The notes beneath the pieces are model-generated. The model was not told where the DNA came from and made no database searches. It worked only from the letters and a program-made list of their open reading frames with translations. The position numbers were made by a program, and so were the translations under genes. From NCBI GenBank assembly GCA_937911505.1, contig CALEMF010000049.1:1-64000 (forward strand): 64,000 nt of DNA, read 5' to 3'. Each line of letters starts with the position of its first letter. Position 1 is the first letter of the stretch. This DNA is from an uncultured Cytophagales bacterium. GTDB taxonomy: Bacteria; Bacteroidota; Bacteroidia; Cytophagales; Thermonemataceae. Positions 52,476 to 60,813 of the stretch are shown piece after piece.

Positions 52476-53610
52476 TCACCTCTAGTTTTTCTGTGTTAAT
52501 GGTTTGTATGAGCTGGTATATTTCTTCATTACTATTGAAGGTATGCAAGCAAATCCTAATGATTTCTTCACCTTCTCTTACTGTAGGTGCAAGGATCGCT
52601 TTTATGGCAAAGCATTGTTTTTGTAGTACTTGAGCGAGTTGCTTAGTAGTTTGATTACCCCCTACTTTCAAAATTTGAATCGGTGTATGGCTTTCCTTTA
52701 AGGAAAATAGGGGATGGTTAAAGTGGGCTTTGAAATAACTAATTTTTTCTCGTAGTATTTCTATCAAACTAGGATGCTGTGTAATGAAGTCAAAAGCCGC
52801 TTCGATATTGACTAAACTATGCAACGGAAGAGCAGTGGTGTAAATAAATGCCCTAGCAAAATTAACCAGATAATCTTTTAACAACGTACTTCCTACAATA
52901 CAAGCGCCGTGTGTACCAATGGCTTTACCGAAAGTATACACCGTAGCCCAAGCAGTGTATTTTAATGATAAGCTATTCAAGTAGCCATTACCGTTATCGC
53001 CGAAAATACCCGTGCTATGTGCTTCATCTACAATCAGTTTCGCTTGGTATTGCTCACATAGCTTCGATATGGCAGCTATCTCTCCAAAATCTCCATCCAT
53101 AGAATAGACCGCTTCTATCACTACAAACACTTCCCCTTGAGCCTGCGCTAGTTTCTGCGCTAGATCAGAGAGATCATTATGCTTAAAGTAGTATTTACGA
53201 GCAAAGCTCAACCTTGCTCCTTCGCGCCAACTTGCGTGGATTAGCTCATCACAAAGAATAGTATCCCCTTTTTGTGGTACGGTAGCCAACAAGGCAGTAT
53301 TAGCTTGATAGCCACTATTAAAGAGTAAGGCTGCCTCTCCTCTGAATAAACTGGCTAGCTTCCTTTCCAAATCAAGGGTATAAGGGTGCGTCCCAGAGAT
53401 AAGTCGTGAGCCAGTAGCTCCTAGTTGATACCCTTGTATTTGGCTTACCCTTTTTTCAACCAAACGTTGGAGCTCTTGATTCCTTGCCAGCCCTAAGTAG
53501 TCATTGGAGGCGAAATCAATGTGCCCTTCCACTACCTGTAGCGTGCGTAAATTACCCACTTTTTCTCTTTCGTCGAGGCGGCGTTGCATACGTGCAGTGA
53601 GGGTATCCAT
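52447..53610 (-). CDS. bioF: 8-amino-7-oxononanoate synthase
   Basis: PLP-dependent condensation of pimeloyl-ACP/CoA with alanine in biotin synthesis. Features are FASNDYLGLARN, GATGSRLISGTHPYTLDLERKLA, LIVDEAHSTGIFG (D195, H198) and the Schiff-base lysine in TFGKAIGTHGA (K229). The 2-amino-3-ketobutyrate CoA ligase has the same fold; the close match to AONS-type segments favours bioF. No other bio genes are adjacent. It follows the globin gene after 16 bp and is probably co-transcribed with it. Confidence 0.85.
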   Translation of the reverse strand: MDTLTARMQRRLDEREKVGNLRTLQVVEGHIDFASNDYLGLARNQELQRLVEKRVSQIQGYQLGATGSRLISGTHPYTLDLERKLASLFRGEAALLFNSGYQANTALLATVPQKGDTILCDELIHASWREGARLSFARKYYFKHNDLSDLAQKLAQAQGEVFVVIEAVYSMDGDFGEIAAISKLCEQYQAKLIVDEAHSTGIFGDNGNGYLNSLSLKYTAWATVYTFGKAIGTHGACIVGSTLLKDYLVNFARAFIYTTALPLHSLVNIEAAFDFITQHPSLIEILREKISYFKAHFNHPLFSLKESHTPIQILKVGGNQTTKQLAQVLQKQCFAIKAILAPTVREGEEIIRICLHTFNSNEEIYQLIQTINTEKLEVTNSPLPPHG

Positions 53611-53626
53611 TGTACTGCTTTATATT

Positions 53627-54037
53627 TTAATAAGCATCATAACCACTTGATATAAAAGCAATTCCTACATCAAGTACTTGGCTCCAGTCGTTACGCAGGT
53701 TTTCATCAAATTCATCATCGAATTCTGCTACAGTTTGAATCAAGCTAGCCTTCCAATAACTGTAGTATTTGGGATGAATATTAAGCTCGTTAATACTGTG
53801 AGATTTTCTCAAACGTTCCAACCCTACCTTGGCTACAAACTCCTCGTTGGCATACATAATCATAAGGTTTACACCGTGTCGAATAAGCTTTTTTTGTTGT
53901 TCAAAGTCTGTTTTTGAAAAGCGCTCTTTTACGTATGGGTCGGCGTTCATAAAAATTTCATAGAAGTAATCAAAGAAATTGTCTTTCATCAAGCATCTCG
54001 CATAGCTACCCTTTACCCGATCTTTTTCATTATCCAT
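53627..54037 (-). CDS. Single-domain globin
   Basis: About 136 residues of globin-like helices. The heme-pocket pattern is present: Phe40 (CD1) in YVKERFSKTD, and a proximal His80 (F8) in RLRKSHSINELNI, 40 residues on, followed by PKYYSYWKASLIQTVAEFDDEF as in bacterial haemoglobins (H-x-x-x-x-x-x-x-P/Y pattern). It resembles single-domain globins of the Vitreoscilla/flavohaemoglobin N-terminal class, without the reductase. A role in oxygen or NO handling is inferred. First gene of a two-gene operon with bioF; divergent from glyA. Confidence 0.8.
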   Translation of the reverse strand: MDNEKDRVKGSYARCLMKDNFFDYFYEIFMNADPYVKERFSKTDFEQQKKLIRHGVNLMIMYANEEFVAKVGLERLRKSHSINELNIHPKYYSYWKASLIQTVAEFDDEFDENLRNDWSQVLDVGIAFISSGYDAY

Positions 54038-54201
54038 GAGCTGAATGTGGTTTTTATCTATAAATGTTAGATTTACAAAAAAATAAAACTTTTTTATAAA
54101 ACCTATGATTTTATGAGTCTAGGATGACTTATTTATATTTCTAATGGATTAACCAACAATTTGTCGTAATTTTAAGATACTAAGATTTAACTCCGACACA
54201 T

Positions 54202-55491
54202 ATGGCAACGACCACACTTATAGAAGATGCACAAATTTTTGATCTAATTGAACAAGAAAAGCAACGCCAGCAGCAAGGGATAGAACTTATTGCTTCCGAA
54301 AACTTTGCTTCTCCACAAGTCATGAAGGCAATGGGGAGCGTGCTTACCAATAAGTATGCAGAAGGTTTACCCAATAAGCGGTACTATGGAGGTTGTGAGG
54401 TGGTAGACCAAGTAGAGCAACTTGCTATTGACCGTGTGAAAGAGCTCTTTGGCGCTTCTTGGGCAAATGTACAACCCCATTCTGGTGCACAAGCCAATGC
54501 TGCGGTAATGTTAGCCATACTCAATGCTGGCGATAAAATACTAGGGTTTGACTTGGCTCACGGAGGGCACCTTACCCACGGTTCACCTGTTAATTTTTCG
54601 GGTAAACTCTACCAACCCTTCTTTTATGGAGTTGAAAAAGAGACTGGACTCATCGACTGGGATAAAGTAGCGCAAACAGCGCTTAAAGAAAAACCAAAGT
54701 TGATTATTTGTGGCGCGTCTGCTTACGCTAGAGACTGGGACTATGCGCGCTTACGAGATATCGCTGATCAAATTAGCGCCTTGTTGCTTGCTGATATTTC
54801 TCACCCTTCTGGACTCATCGCTAAAGGACTACTGAATGATCCACTAGAGCATTGCCATATCGTTACTACTACTACCCACAAAACACTACGAGGCCCTAGA
54901 GGAGGACTTATTATGCTGCGCCATGACTTTGAGAATCCTTTCGGTATCACTACCCCAAAAGGGCGCATCCGCATGATGTCTGAATTACTCGACTCGGGTG
55001 TTTTTCCAGGTACACAGGGCGGGCCTTTAGAACATGTCATTGCCGCTAAGGCAGTAGCCTTTCACGAGGCGCTTTCAGAAGACTTCAGGCATTATGTTGA
55101 AAAAGTACGTGCTAATGCTGAGATAATGGCACAAGCATTTGTCGAGAAAGGCTATGAAGTTATTTCAGGTGGTACAGACAATCACCTGATGCTGATCGAT
55201 CTTCGCTCTAAAAACCTGACGGGTAAGCTGGCACAGGAGGTTTTAGGGCAGGCGGATATTACCCTCAATAAAAACGCTGTCCCTTTTGATGATAAGTCGC
55301 CTTTTGTTACCTCAGGAATACGTGTAGGAACGGCAGCCGTTACTACGAGAGGATTGGGTGAAGAAGATATGAAGCAGATTGTATCCTACATTGACGAGGT
55401 GCTTCGTAACCCTGAAGACGAGCAAAACATTCAAGCAATCAAGCAGAAGATCAATGAATGGATGCGCCAGTATCCCCTGTTTCAATATTAA
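54202..55491 (+). CDS. glyA: Serine hydroxymethyltransferase
   Basis: Interconverts serine and glycine, loading one-carbon units on tetrahydrofolate. PLP site lysine K227 is in [29 protein letters not shown] and [20 protein letters not shown] are the family's start motifs, and [15 protein letters not shown] precedes the PLP region. 429 residues is standard. It heads an operon with tatC, rpiB, nuoA and nuoB, spaced 13-19 bp. Confidence 0.97.
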   Translation: MATTTLIEDAQIFDLIEQEKQRQQQGIELIASENFASPQVMKAMGSVLTNKYAEGLPNKRYYGGCEVVDQVEQLAIDRVKELFGASWANVQPHSGAQANAAVMLAILNAGDKILGFDLAHGGHLTHGSPVNFSGKLYQPFFYGVEKETGLIDWDKVAQTALKEKPKLIICGASAYARDWDYARLRDIADQISALLLADISHPSGLIAKGLLNDPLEHCHIVTTTTHKTLRGPRGGLIMLRHDFENPFGITTPKGRIRMMSELLDSGVFPGTQGGPLEHVIAAKAVAFHEALSEDFRHYVEKVRANAEIMAQAFVEKGYEVISGGTDNHLMLIDLRSKNLTGKLAQEVLGQADITLNKNAVPFDDKSPFVTSGIRVGTAAVTTRGLGEEDMKQIVSYIDEVLRNPEDEQNIQAIKQKINEWMRQYPLFQY

Positions 55492-55504
55492 GTAAAGACG
55501 CGCT

Positions 55505-56359
55505 ATGGCTGAAAAGGAAATGTCATTTTTGGATCACCTTGAAGAGCTAAGATGGCACATCATTCGCGCTTTAGGAGGTGTTCTAGTGTGCTCTTTAGTA
55601 GCTTTTATTTTTGGGAGCTACATCTTTGAGAATGTTGTATTAGCCCCTATGAAGGCTGACTTCTGGACCTACCGCACGCTGTGTGAATTAGGGCAAAACT
55701 TAGGCACAAAGGGGTTCTGTGTAGACGGCTTTAGTTTTATCCTGATCAGTCGCCGGCTAACAGGGCAATTTATGATGCACCTCGTTTTTTCAATAGTTAT
55801 GGGGGTTGTGATTGCCTTTCCTTATGTGTTTTGGGAAATATGGCGCTTTGTAAGACCTGCCCTGTACACCGAAGAGGCAAAAGTCTCCAAAGGAGCTGTT
55901 TTTTTCGTTTCTTTACTCTTCACCATTGGTGCTTTGTTTGGTTACTTTCTCTTGTTTCCTGTTTCGCTCAATTTTTTAGCTAACTACCAAATTGCTGAAA
56001 CAATTAATAACGAGTTTGATATTACCAATTACGTATCTACTCTGGTGATGCTCATACTAGGAAGCGCCTTGCTTTTCCAATTGCCTATGCTAGTGTATTT
56101 TTTAGCCAAAGTAGGCTTAGTTACGCCTGTGATGATGCAGCAGTTTAGGCGACATAGCATTGTGGTCATTTTGATCGTTTCAGCCATCATTACGCCTGCC
56201 GATGTATTCACACAATTTCTGATTGGGCTACCACTGATGTTCTTATACGAGCTTAGTATCTTTATAGCAGCCTATGTAGAGAAAAAGAGAATTAAGGAAG
56301 AAAAGAGATTACGTGCCATCGAGGAAAAAAATGAGCGATTAGATCAATTAGTTAATTAG
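55505..56359 (+). CDS. tatC: Sec-independent protein translocase subunit TatC
   Basis: Receptor for twin-arginine signal peptides in the Tat export pathway. The conserved start FLDHLEELRWHIIRAL is present, with about six transmembrane helices (VLVCSLVAFIFGSYI, MMHLVFSIVMGVVIAFPYVFWEIW, VFFVSLLFTIGALFGYFLLFPV and others), and an ending of charged helix. Length 284 is normal. TatA/B is not adjacent. Second gene of the glyA operon. Confidence 0.95.
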   Translation: MAEKEMSFLDHLEELRWHIIRALGGVLVCSLVAFIFGSYIFENVVLAPMKADFWTYRTLCELGQNLGTKGFCVDGFSFILISRRLTGQFMMHLVFSIVMGVVIAFPYVFWEIWRFVRPALYTEEAKVSKGAVFFVSLLFTIGALFGYFLLFPVSLNFLANYQIAETINNEFDITNYVSTLVMLILGSALLFQLPMLVYFLAKVGLVTPVMMQQFRRHSIVVILIVSAIITPADVFTQFLIGLPLMFLYELSIFIAAYVEKKRIKEEKRLRAIEEKNERLDQLVN

Positions 56360-56378
56360 TTATAATCAAAGTAGTGTC

Positions 56379-56807
56379 ATGAAAATAGCCATTGGTTGCG
56401 ATCATGCAGGTTTCGCGTATAAAACAGCCATTATAGCGCAATTGCAACAAAAATCCATAGAAATAGCAGATTTAGGTACACACAGTGAGACTTCTGTGGA
56501 CTATCCAGATTTTGCCCATCCAGTAGCCGAGCAGGTAGAAAACCATACTGCTGACTATGGGATTCTCATCTGTGGTAGTGGTAACGGGGTAGCGATGACG
56601 GCCAACAAGCACGCCACTATAAGAGCTGCCCTATGTTGGAATACAGAGCTAGCTGCCTTGGCAAGACAGCATAATAACGCAAATATCTTGTGTATACCTG
56701 CCCGTTTTGTCGATCTTACCCTTGCACAGGAGATGGTCAATCGCTTTCTATCTACTGAATTTGAAGGAGGCAGGCACGAGCGAAGGGTTAGTAAAGTAAG
56801 TTGTTAA
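56379..56807 (+). CDS. rpiB: Ribose-5-phosphate isomerase B
   Basis: Isomerises ribose 5-phosphate and ribulose 5-phosphate. IAIGCDHAGFAYKTAI is the phosphate-binding start, and GILICGSGNGVAMTANKHATIRAALCWN contains the catalytic Cys (C65). LARQHNNANILCIPARF follows. Length 142 aa is typical for RpiB. In the glyA-tatC-rpiB-nuoAB operon. Confidence 0.95.
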   Translation: MKIAIGCDHAGFAYKTAIIAQLQQKSIEIADLGTHSETSVDYPDFAHPVAEQVENHTADYGILICGSGNGVAMTANKHATIRAALCWNTELAALARQHNNANILCIPARFVDLTLAQEMVNRFLSTEFEGGRHERRVSKVSC

Positions 56808-56823
56808 CAATAAATTTTCAGCG

Positions 56824-57312
56824 ATGGAGCATACAGAAATATCTGAATTTGGGGCAATCTTACTGTTCATTATTGGTGGTTTTTTGTTCATAGGAGTTTC
56901 ATTATTGGCCTCTTGGCTTCTCCGCCCCCGCCGTCCTAATCCAGAAAAGTTAGCCGCCTATGAGTGTGGCGAAGAAGCAATTGGCAATGCTTGGGGAAAC
57001 TTTAACATCAAGTTTTACTTAGTAGCGCTGGTCTTTATTCTTTTTGATGTAGAGATTATTTTTCTATTTCCTTGGGCCACTGTTTTTGGGCAGGCAGCAC
57101 TCATAGAAGCCTCCAATGGACTCTGGGGTTGGTTTGCACTTATAGAAATGTTTATCTTTATAGGTATGTTGGCCATAGGCTTGGCGTACGTATGGGCAAA
57201 GGGACATCTCAACTGGACAAAATCCTTTGTACAAACTACCCCATTTACTTCTAAAGTACCTGAGCAACTTTATCAACAAATCAATCAAAAGTATGAGCGA
57301 AAAGCTTCCTAA
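56824..57312 (+). CDS. nuoA: NADH-quinone oxidoreductase subunit A
   Basis: Small membrane subunit of complex I. Three helices are visible ([63 protein letters not shown]) with the conserved loop [17 protein letters not shown], which carries the redox-sensitive Cys, before the second helix. The C-terminal tail is longer than in E. coli. nuoB begins inside its last codons, so translation is coupled. Confidence 0.93.
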   Translation: MEHTEISEFGAILLFIIGGFLFIGVSLLASWLLRPRRPNPEKLAAYECGEEAIGNAWGNFNIKFYLVALVFILFDVEIIFLFPWATVFGQAALIEASNGLWGWFALIEMFIFIGMLAIGLAYVWAKGHLNWTKSFVQTTPFTSKVPEQLYQQINQKYERKAS

Positions 57313-57805
57313 TGGCGGTATCATTATTACCAAGGTAGACGACCTACTCAATTGGGCGAGGCTCTCTTCTCTTTTCCCGATGGGTTTTGGACTCGCTTGC
57401 TGTGCCATCGAGATGATGGGAGCGTATGCCTCTGCCTTCGATATGGATCGTTTTGGCCTCATTCCACGCCCCTCTCCTCGGCAATCTGACGTAATGATTG
57501 TAGCAGGTACCGTTACTTTTAAAATGGCCGATCGCATTCGACGCCTTTATGAACAAATGCCTGAGCCACGTTACGTCATCTCTATGGGTTCTTGTTCGAA
57601 CTGTGGAGGGCCTTACTGGCAACACGGTTATCATGTGGTAAAAGGGGTGGATAAAATCATTCCTGTCGACATCTACGTACCAGGTTGTCCTCCTCGTCCA
57701 GAAGCGCTGATTGGTGGATTTTTGAAACTTCAAGAGAAAATCCAGCAAGAGAGCATCATAGCGCCCAAGGCGATTGAGCGGCTTCTATTAAAGCAAAAAG
57801 CGTAA
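57293..57805 (+). CDS. nuoB: NADH-quinone oxidoreductase subunit B
   Basis: Complex I subunit carrying the terminal Fe-S cluster N2. From ATG 57293 ([12 protein letters not shown]) the N2 ligands are Cys36/Cys37 ([11 protein letters not shown]), Cys101 ([11 protein letters not shown]) and Cys132 ([11 protein letters not shown]). The longer frame from 57227 is antisense-like to nuoA's reading and is rejected. Length 170 is normal. nuoC and the rest of complex I are not here: a reverse-strand lipoprotein gene follows, so the operon is truncated to AB. Confidence 0.95.
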   Translation: MSEKLPNGGIIITKVDDLLNWARLSSLFPMGFGLACCAIEMMGAYASAFDMDRFGLIPRPSPRQSDVMIVAGTVTFKMADRIRRLYEQMPEPRYVISMGSCSNCGGPYWQHGYHVVKGVDKIIPVDIYVPGCPPRPEALIGGFLKLQEKIQQESIIAPKAIERLLLKQKA

Positions 57806-57813
57806 GTCTTTAT

Positions 57814-59184
57814 TTAATGTCCTGTTTCACACCTAAATGGTAAGCTCAGCCTTCCCTCGTTGCGCTGCGTAATTTCCCTAAGCCGTTCACAAGATAGCTC
57901 ATCCTCTAAAAAATTGTACAGCATCCGCTTAGCTCGCAGGTTAAGTGTTTTCTGAAAGACAAGTCGTTCGGCTCGTTGTATTACGAAAGCCTTCTCCTCT
58001 TTTGTGAATTTTCTCTTATAAAAGAAAACCCCGAAGTTGATTGCTGAAGTAAATTTTTCAACATTTTCTGCGGTCAGTACACTATTTAGTACCTCTCTCC
58101 TTAGGGTATAGTCTTTTGTATTGAAAGCATAGCTAAGCGCTTTTTTCTTCACTCGTTCTTCTACTTCTAGTTTTGCAGCAATCCCGATCACTTCTTTGCG
58201 TATGCGCTTTTGTATGGAAGCCGCTATGGGTACTTGTATGCGTTTTCTTGTTTCGTAATAGTTGTTGCTTGTCTCATCGTATGGAAATGTTTTTAACACT
58301 AGCTGATCCAATTTTGCTAATGGCGCTTTGTCGTTAAGTAGCTGAATGAGATCAAGTATGTTTCTTTCTTGGCTATTCGGAAAATAGTTTTTATTAATAA
58401 GTCTCGGACTGGCACTGGCAGAAAAAATATCATCGCTTAAAGTATCCTTCAATTTTTGTGTATAAAAGCCAAGTATTTTCTGATCAAACCTACGTTGCCA
58501 CCCTTTTTCTTTTAATAATTTCTTTAAGCGGCTATTTTCACTCATCACCTTTATCAGCAAACGGTTTTGGGGAAACGCTGCTAACATCTCCTGATCAAAA
58601 GCAGAAGGGACTTTTTGAGTGGCCAAGGCTTGTACAATAGATTCGTTGTACCTAATCAGCACTGTATCCTGGTTGATGAACCTTCTTATAATTCTTTCAG
58701 GCGTAGGCAATTGCTCTTTTAAAAAAGCTTCTTTTAAATCTAAGCCTGTGTTGTTAGTGGTAAAAGGGCTTCCTTCGGTCAGAAGATGGTATACCGATAG
58801 CGGTTCCTCTTTTTCAAAAGCAGTAAAATGTCTTTTATCATTGGAAAATCTAAAGCGAATCACCTCAAGCATGCCCTCTAGCTCAGTTTCTTTGTCGATA
58901 GGAAGTGCTAGTACACCTTCGGCCCAAGGTCTTTCTGCTACTTTTAGATTATAAGAAACTGAATAGCTGAAGTACGTCTTTCGTGGAACGCGGGCAAAAA
59001 TACGCATGTGTTTGGCTCGTATTTTCTCTGCTTTAATCTCTAGGTTTACTCCTTGTACTACTTTATTGGTAGTAGCCGTCTCAATTACTTTGGTGGTAGT
59101 GCAGGAACAGCCTCTCTGGCAACCAGCTACCACAAAGAGTACCCACCAACCTAGGCGAAAAAGTTTACTAGTTGTTATTTTCAT
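57814..59184 (-). CDS. Lipoprotein of unknown function
   Basis: The signal peptide ends at a lipobox (FVVAGC), and the first residues are Cys-rich (CQRGCSC). The body is ~430 residues, mostly charged and helical, with repeated K/R/E segments in the C-terminal half (RIRKEVIGIAAKLEVEERVKKKALSYAF; EEKAFVIQRAERLVFQKTLNLRAKRMLYNF). The N-terminal part (MRIFARVPRKTYFSYSVSYNLKVAERPWAEGVLALP) may be a beta domain. No family recognised and no catalytic motif seen. Monocistronic. Confidence 0.6.
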   Translation of the reverse strand: MKITTSKLFRLGWWVLFVVAGCQRGCSCTTTKVIETATTNKVVQGVNLEIKAEKIRAKHMRIFARVPRKTYFSYSVSYNLKVAERPWAEGVLALPIDKETELEGMLEVIRFRFSNDKRHFTAFEKEEPLSVYHLLTEGSPFTTNNTGLDLKEAFLKEQLPTPERIIRRFINQDTVLIRYNESIVQALATQKVPSAFDQEMLAAFPQNRLLIKVMSENSRLKKLLKEKGWQRRFDQKILGFYTQKLKDTLSDDIFSASASPRLINKNYFPNSQERNILDLIQLLNDKAPLAKLDQLVLKTFPYDETSNNYYETRKRIQVPIAASIQKRIRKEVIGIAAKLEVEERVKKKALSYAFNTKDYTLRREVLNSVLTAENVEKFTSAINFGVFFYKRKFTKEEKAFVIQRAERLVFQKTLNLRAKRMLYNFLEDELSCERLREITQRNEGRLSLPFRCETGH

Positions 59185-59385
59185 AGTGCTTTTTGTTAAA
59201 GAAGTTGTTTAAAGTTTTTCTATTTTAGTTACACTTCATTTCTAAAAACTTAAAGCAACTTTAAGATAGTAATTTACAAGATCGACTTAGAAATTCCTAC
59301 CGTCTTAGGAAAAAAGCCTTAAAAGTTTGCCCTAGTATCAACTTATCTCTATATTTTAAACACTTACACTAAAACTTCATTTGCC

Positions 59386-60522
59386 TTGAAAATAGCCGTA
59401 TTAAAAGAAACACAAGCCCACGAGCGTAGAGTTGCGCTTACTCCCGATGTTGTTAAAAGCTTACTAAAAGCAGGCTTTTCTTGCCAAATAGAAGAAGGGG
59501 CTGGTATAAATGCCTACCTGCCTGATGAGAGGTACCAAGAAGCAGGCGCAACCATAGTGTCTGATAGAAATAAGCTCTACAGCGAAGCAGATATTGTATT
59601 GAAAGTCAACGCACCCACCCCTGAAGAAGTACAGCACATGAAAGAGGGCGCCGTACTGATTTCATTTATGTATGCCTATACCAATGCCGCACTTGTAGAG
59701 GCTTGCCTTGCCAAGAAGATTTCTAGCTTTGCGATGGACGCCGTACCGCGTATCTCGAGGGCGCAAAGTATGGATGCCCTTAGTTCTCAAGCCAACCTTG
59801 CAGGCTACAAGGCAGTGATTATGGGCGCTGATGCACTAGGAAAGATATTTCCCCTAATGATGACGGCTGCGGGTACGGTGACGCCCGCCAAAGTACTTAT
59901 TTTTGGCGCTGGTGTGGCGGGACTCCAAGCGATTGCCACTGCAAAGCGATTGGGTGCAGTAGTGGAAGTGACCGATGTGCGCCCTGAGACGAAAGAGCAA
60001 GTAGAATCACTGGGTGGACGTTTTCTGGAAGTAGATGCCGAAGGCGCACAAGTAGAAGGCGGCTATGCCAAAGAGGTTTCCGCCGATTTCTTGGCCAAAC
60101 AAAAGGAACTAGTAGCCACACGCATCAAAGAAGCGGACTTAGTCATTACCACTGCGCTAGTGATGGGTAAAAAAGCCCCTGTATTAGTTACAGAAGAGAT
60201 GGTAAAATCTATGAAAATGGGTGCTGTCATTGTAGATATGGCGGTGATTTCAGGAGGTAATTGTGCCCTTAGTGAAGCCAATAATACTGTTACACAACAC
60301 GGTGTTACCATTATTGGTGAGAGCAATATTCCTTCCCTCCTCCCTGTAAATGCTAGTGAGCTATATGCCCGTAATATCAAGACTTTACTGCTTCATTTAG
60401 CAGATAAAGAAGGCTTCAAGTGGGAGATGGAAGAAGAAATCACCCAAGGAGCACTTATCACTCATCAAGGAGAATTGCTGAATCAGCTTACAAAAGATAT
60501 TCTGGGAAAAAGTACATCCTAA
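59386..60522 (+). CDS. pntAA: NAD(P) transhydrogenase subunit alpha, part 1
   Basis: Proton-translocating transhydrogenase links NADH and NADPH across the membrane; this is the soluble NAD-binding part. It begins at a TTG codon (MKIAVLKETQAHERRVALTPDVVK). MDALSSQANLAGYKAVIMGADALGKIFP, LIFGAGVAGLQAIATAKRLGAVVEVTDVRPE and VIVDMAVISGGNCALSEAN belong to the AlaDH/PNT family. The 378-residue length matches the split PntAA form, so the membrane parts PntAB and PntB should be separate genes, but they are not adjacent: the next gene is a sodium:solute symporter. Confidence 0.85.
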   Translation: MKIAVLKETQAHERRVALTPDVVKSLLKAGFSCQIEEGAGINAYLPDERYQEAGATIVSDRNKLYSEADIVLKVNAPTPEEVQHMKEGAVLISFMYAYTNAALVEACLAKKISSFAMDAVPRISRAQSMDALSSQANLAGYKAVIMGADALGKIFPLMMTAAGTVTPAKVLIFGAGVAGLQAIATAKRLGAVVEVTDVRPETKEQVESLGGRFLEVDAEGAQVEGGYAKEVSADFLAKQKELVATRIKEADLVITTALVMGKKAPVLVTEEMVKSMKMGAVIVDMAVISGGNCALSEANNTVTQHGVTIIGESNIPSLLPVNASELYARNIKTLLLHLADKEGFKWEMEEEITQGALITHQGELLNQLTKDILGKSTS

Positions 60523-60813
60523 GTAGCTATAATTGCTATCTGCTAACCCTCTAAGCTTACCAAGCATAGTACTTATCAAATTTGGATTTAAGCGTCTTTT
60601 TGTTATCTAGTACGCATACTGAAGTCGTTTAAACTTTTTCTATTTCCTAAAAAATGATTAAAATTCGCCCATATTTCGTTACTTTTCTCAGCCGTAGCGC
60701 TGCTATGGCCTTCAAAAAGTGCCTCATCTGGTCAAATTTTTCTCCATTTTCGGTTAAAAACAAAAAGTCTAAATGACTTCACTTTAACTCTTTAACCTTT
60801 TCAAGACTTACCC
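60523..60813. other. Intergenic region with an unusual ~120-bp block
   Basis: Between ~60655 and 60780 the sequence is less A/T-rich than its surroundings and contains the hairpin GCCGTAGC-GCT-GCTATGGC (60691-60709). The reverse strand has a 42-codon open frame there (...DQMRHFLKAIAALRLRKV...), with no plausible promoter or neighbour. It looks like a fragment or recurring element rather than a promoter. Confidence 0.4.
60691..60709. other. Hairpin in the pntAA-symporter gap
   Basis: GCCGTAGC (60691-60698), loop GCT, GCTATGGC (60702-60709): 8-bp stem with one G-U pair and no T run. Part of the unusual block described above. Confidence 0.45.

Noticed and set aside
52447-53610. 2-amino-3-ketobutyrate CoA ligase (kbl)
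   Set aside because: Same fold, but the segments around the PLP lysine and no adjacent threonine dehydrogenase favour bioF; not fully excluded.
57227-57292. Upstream extension of nuoB
   Set aside because: The added residues are inside nuoA and lie before the conserved nuoB start; the ATG at 57293 fits the family.
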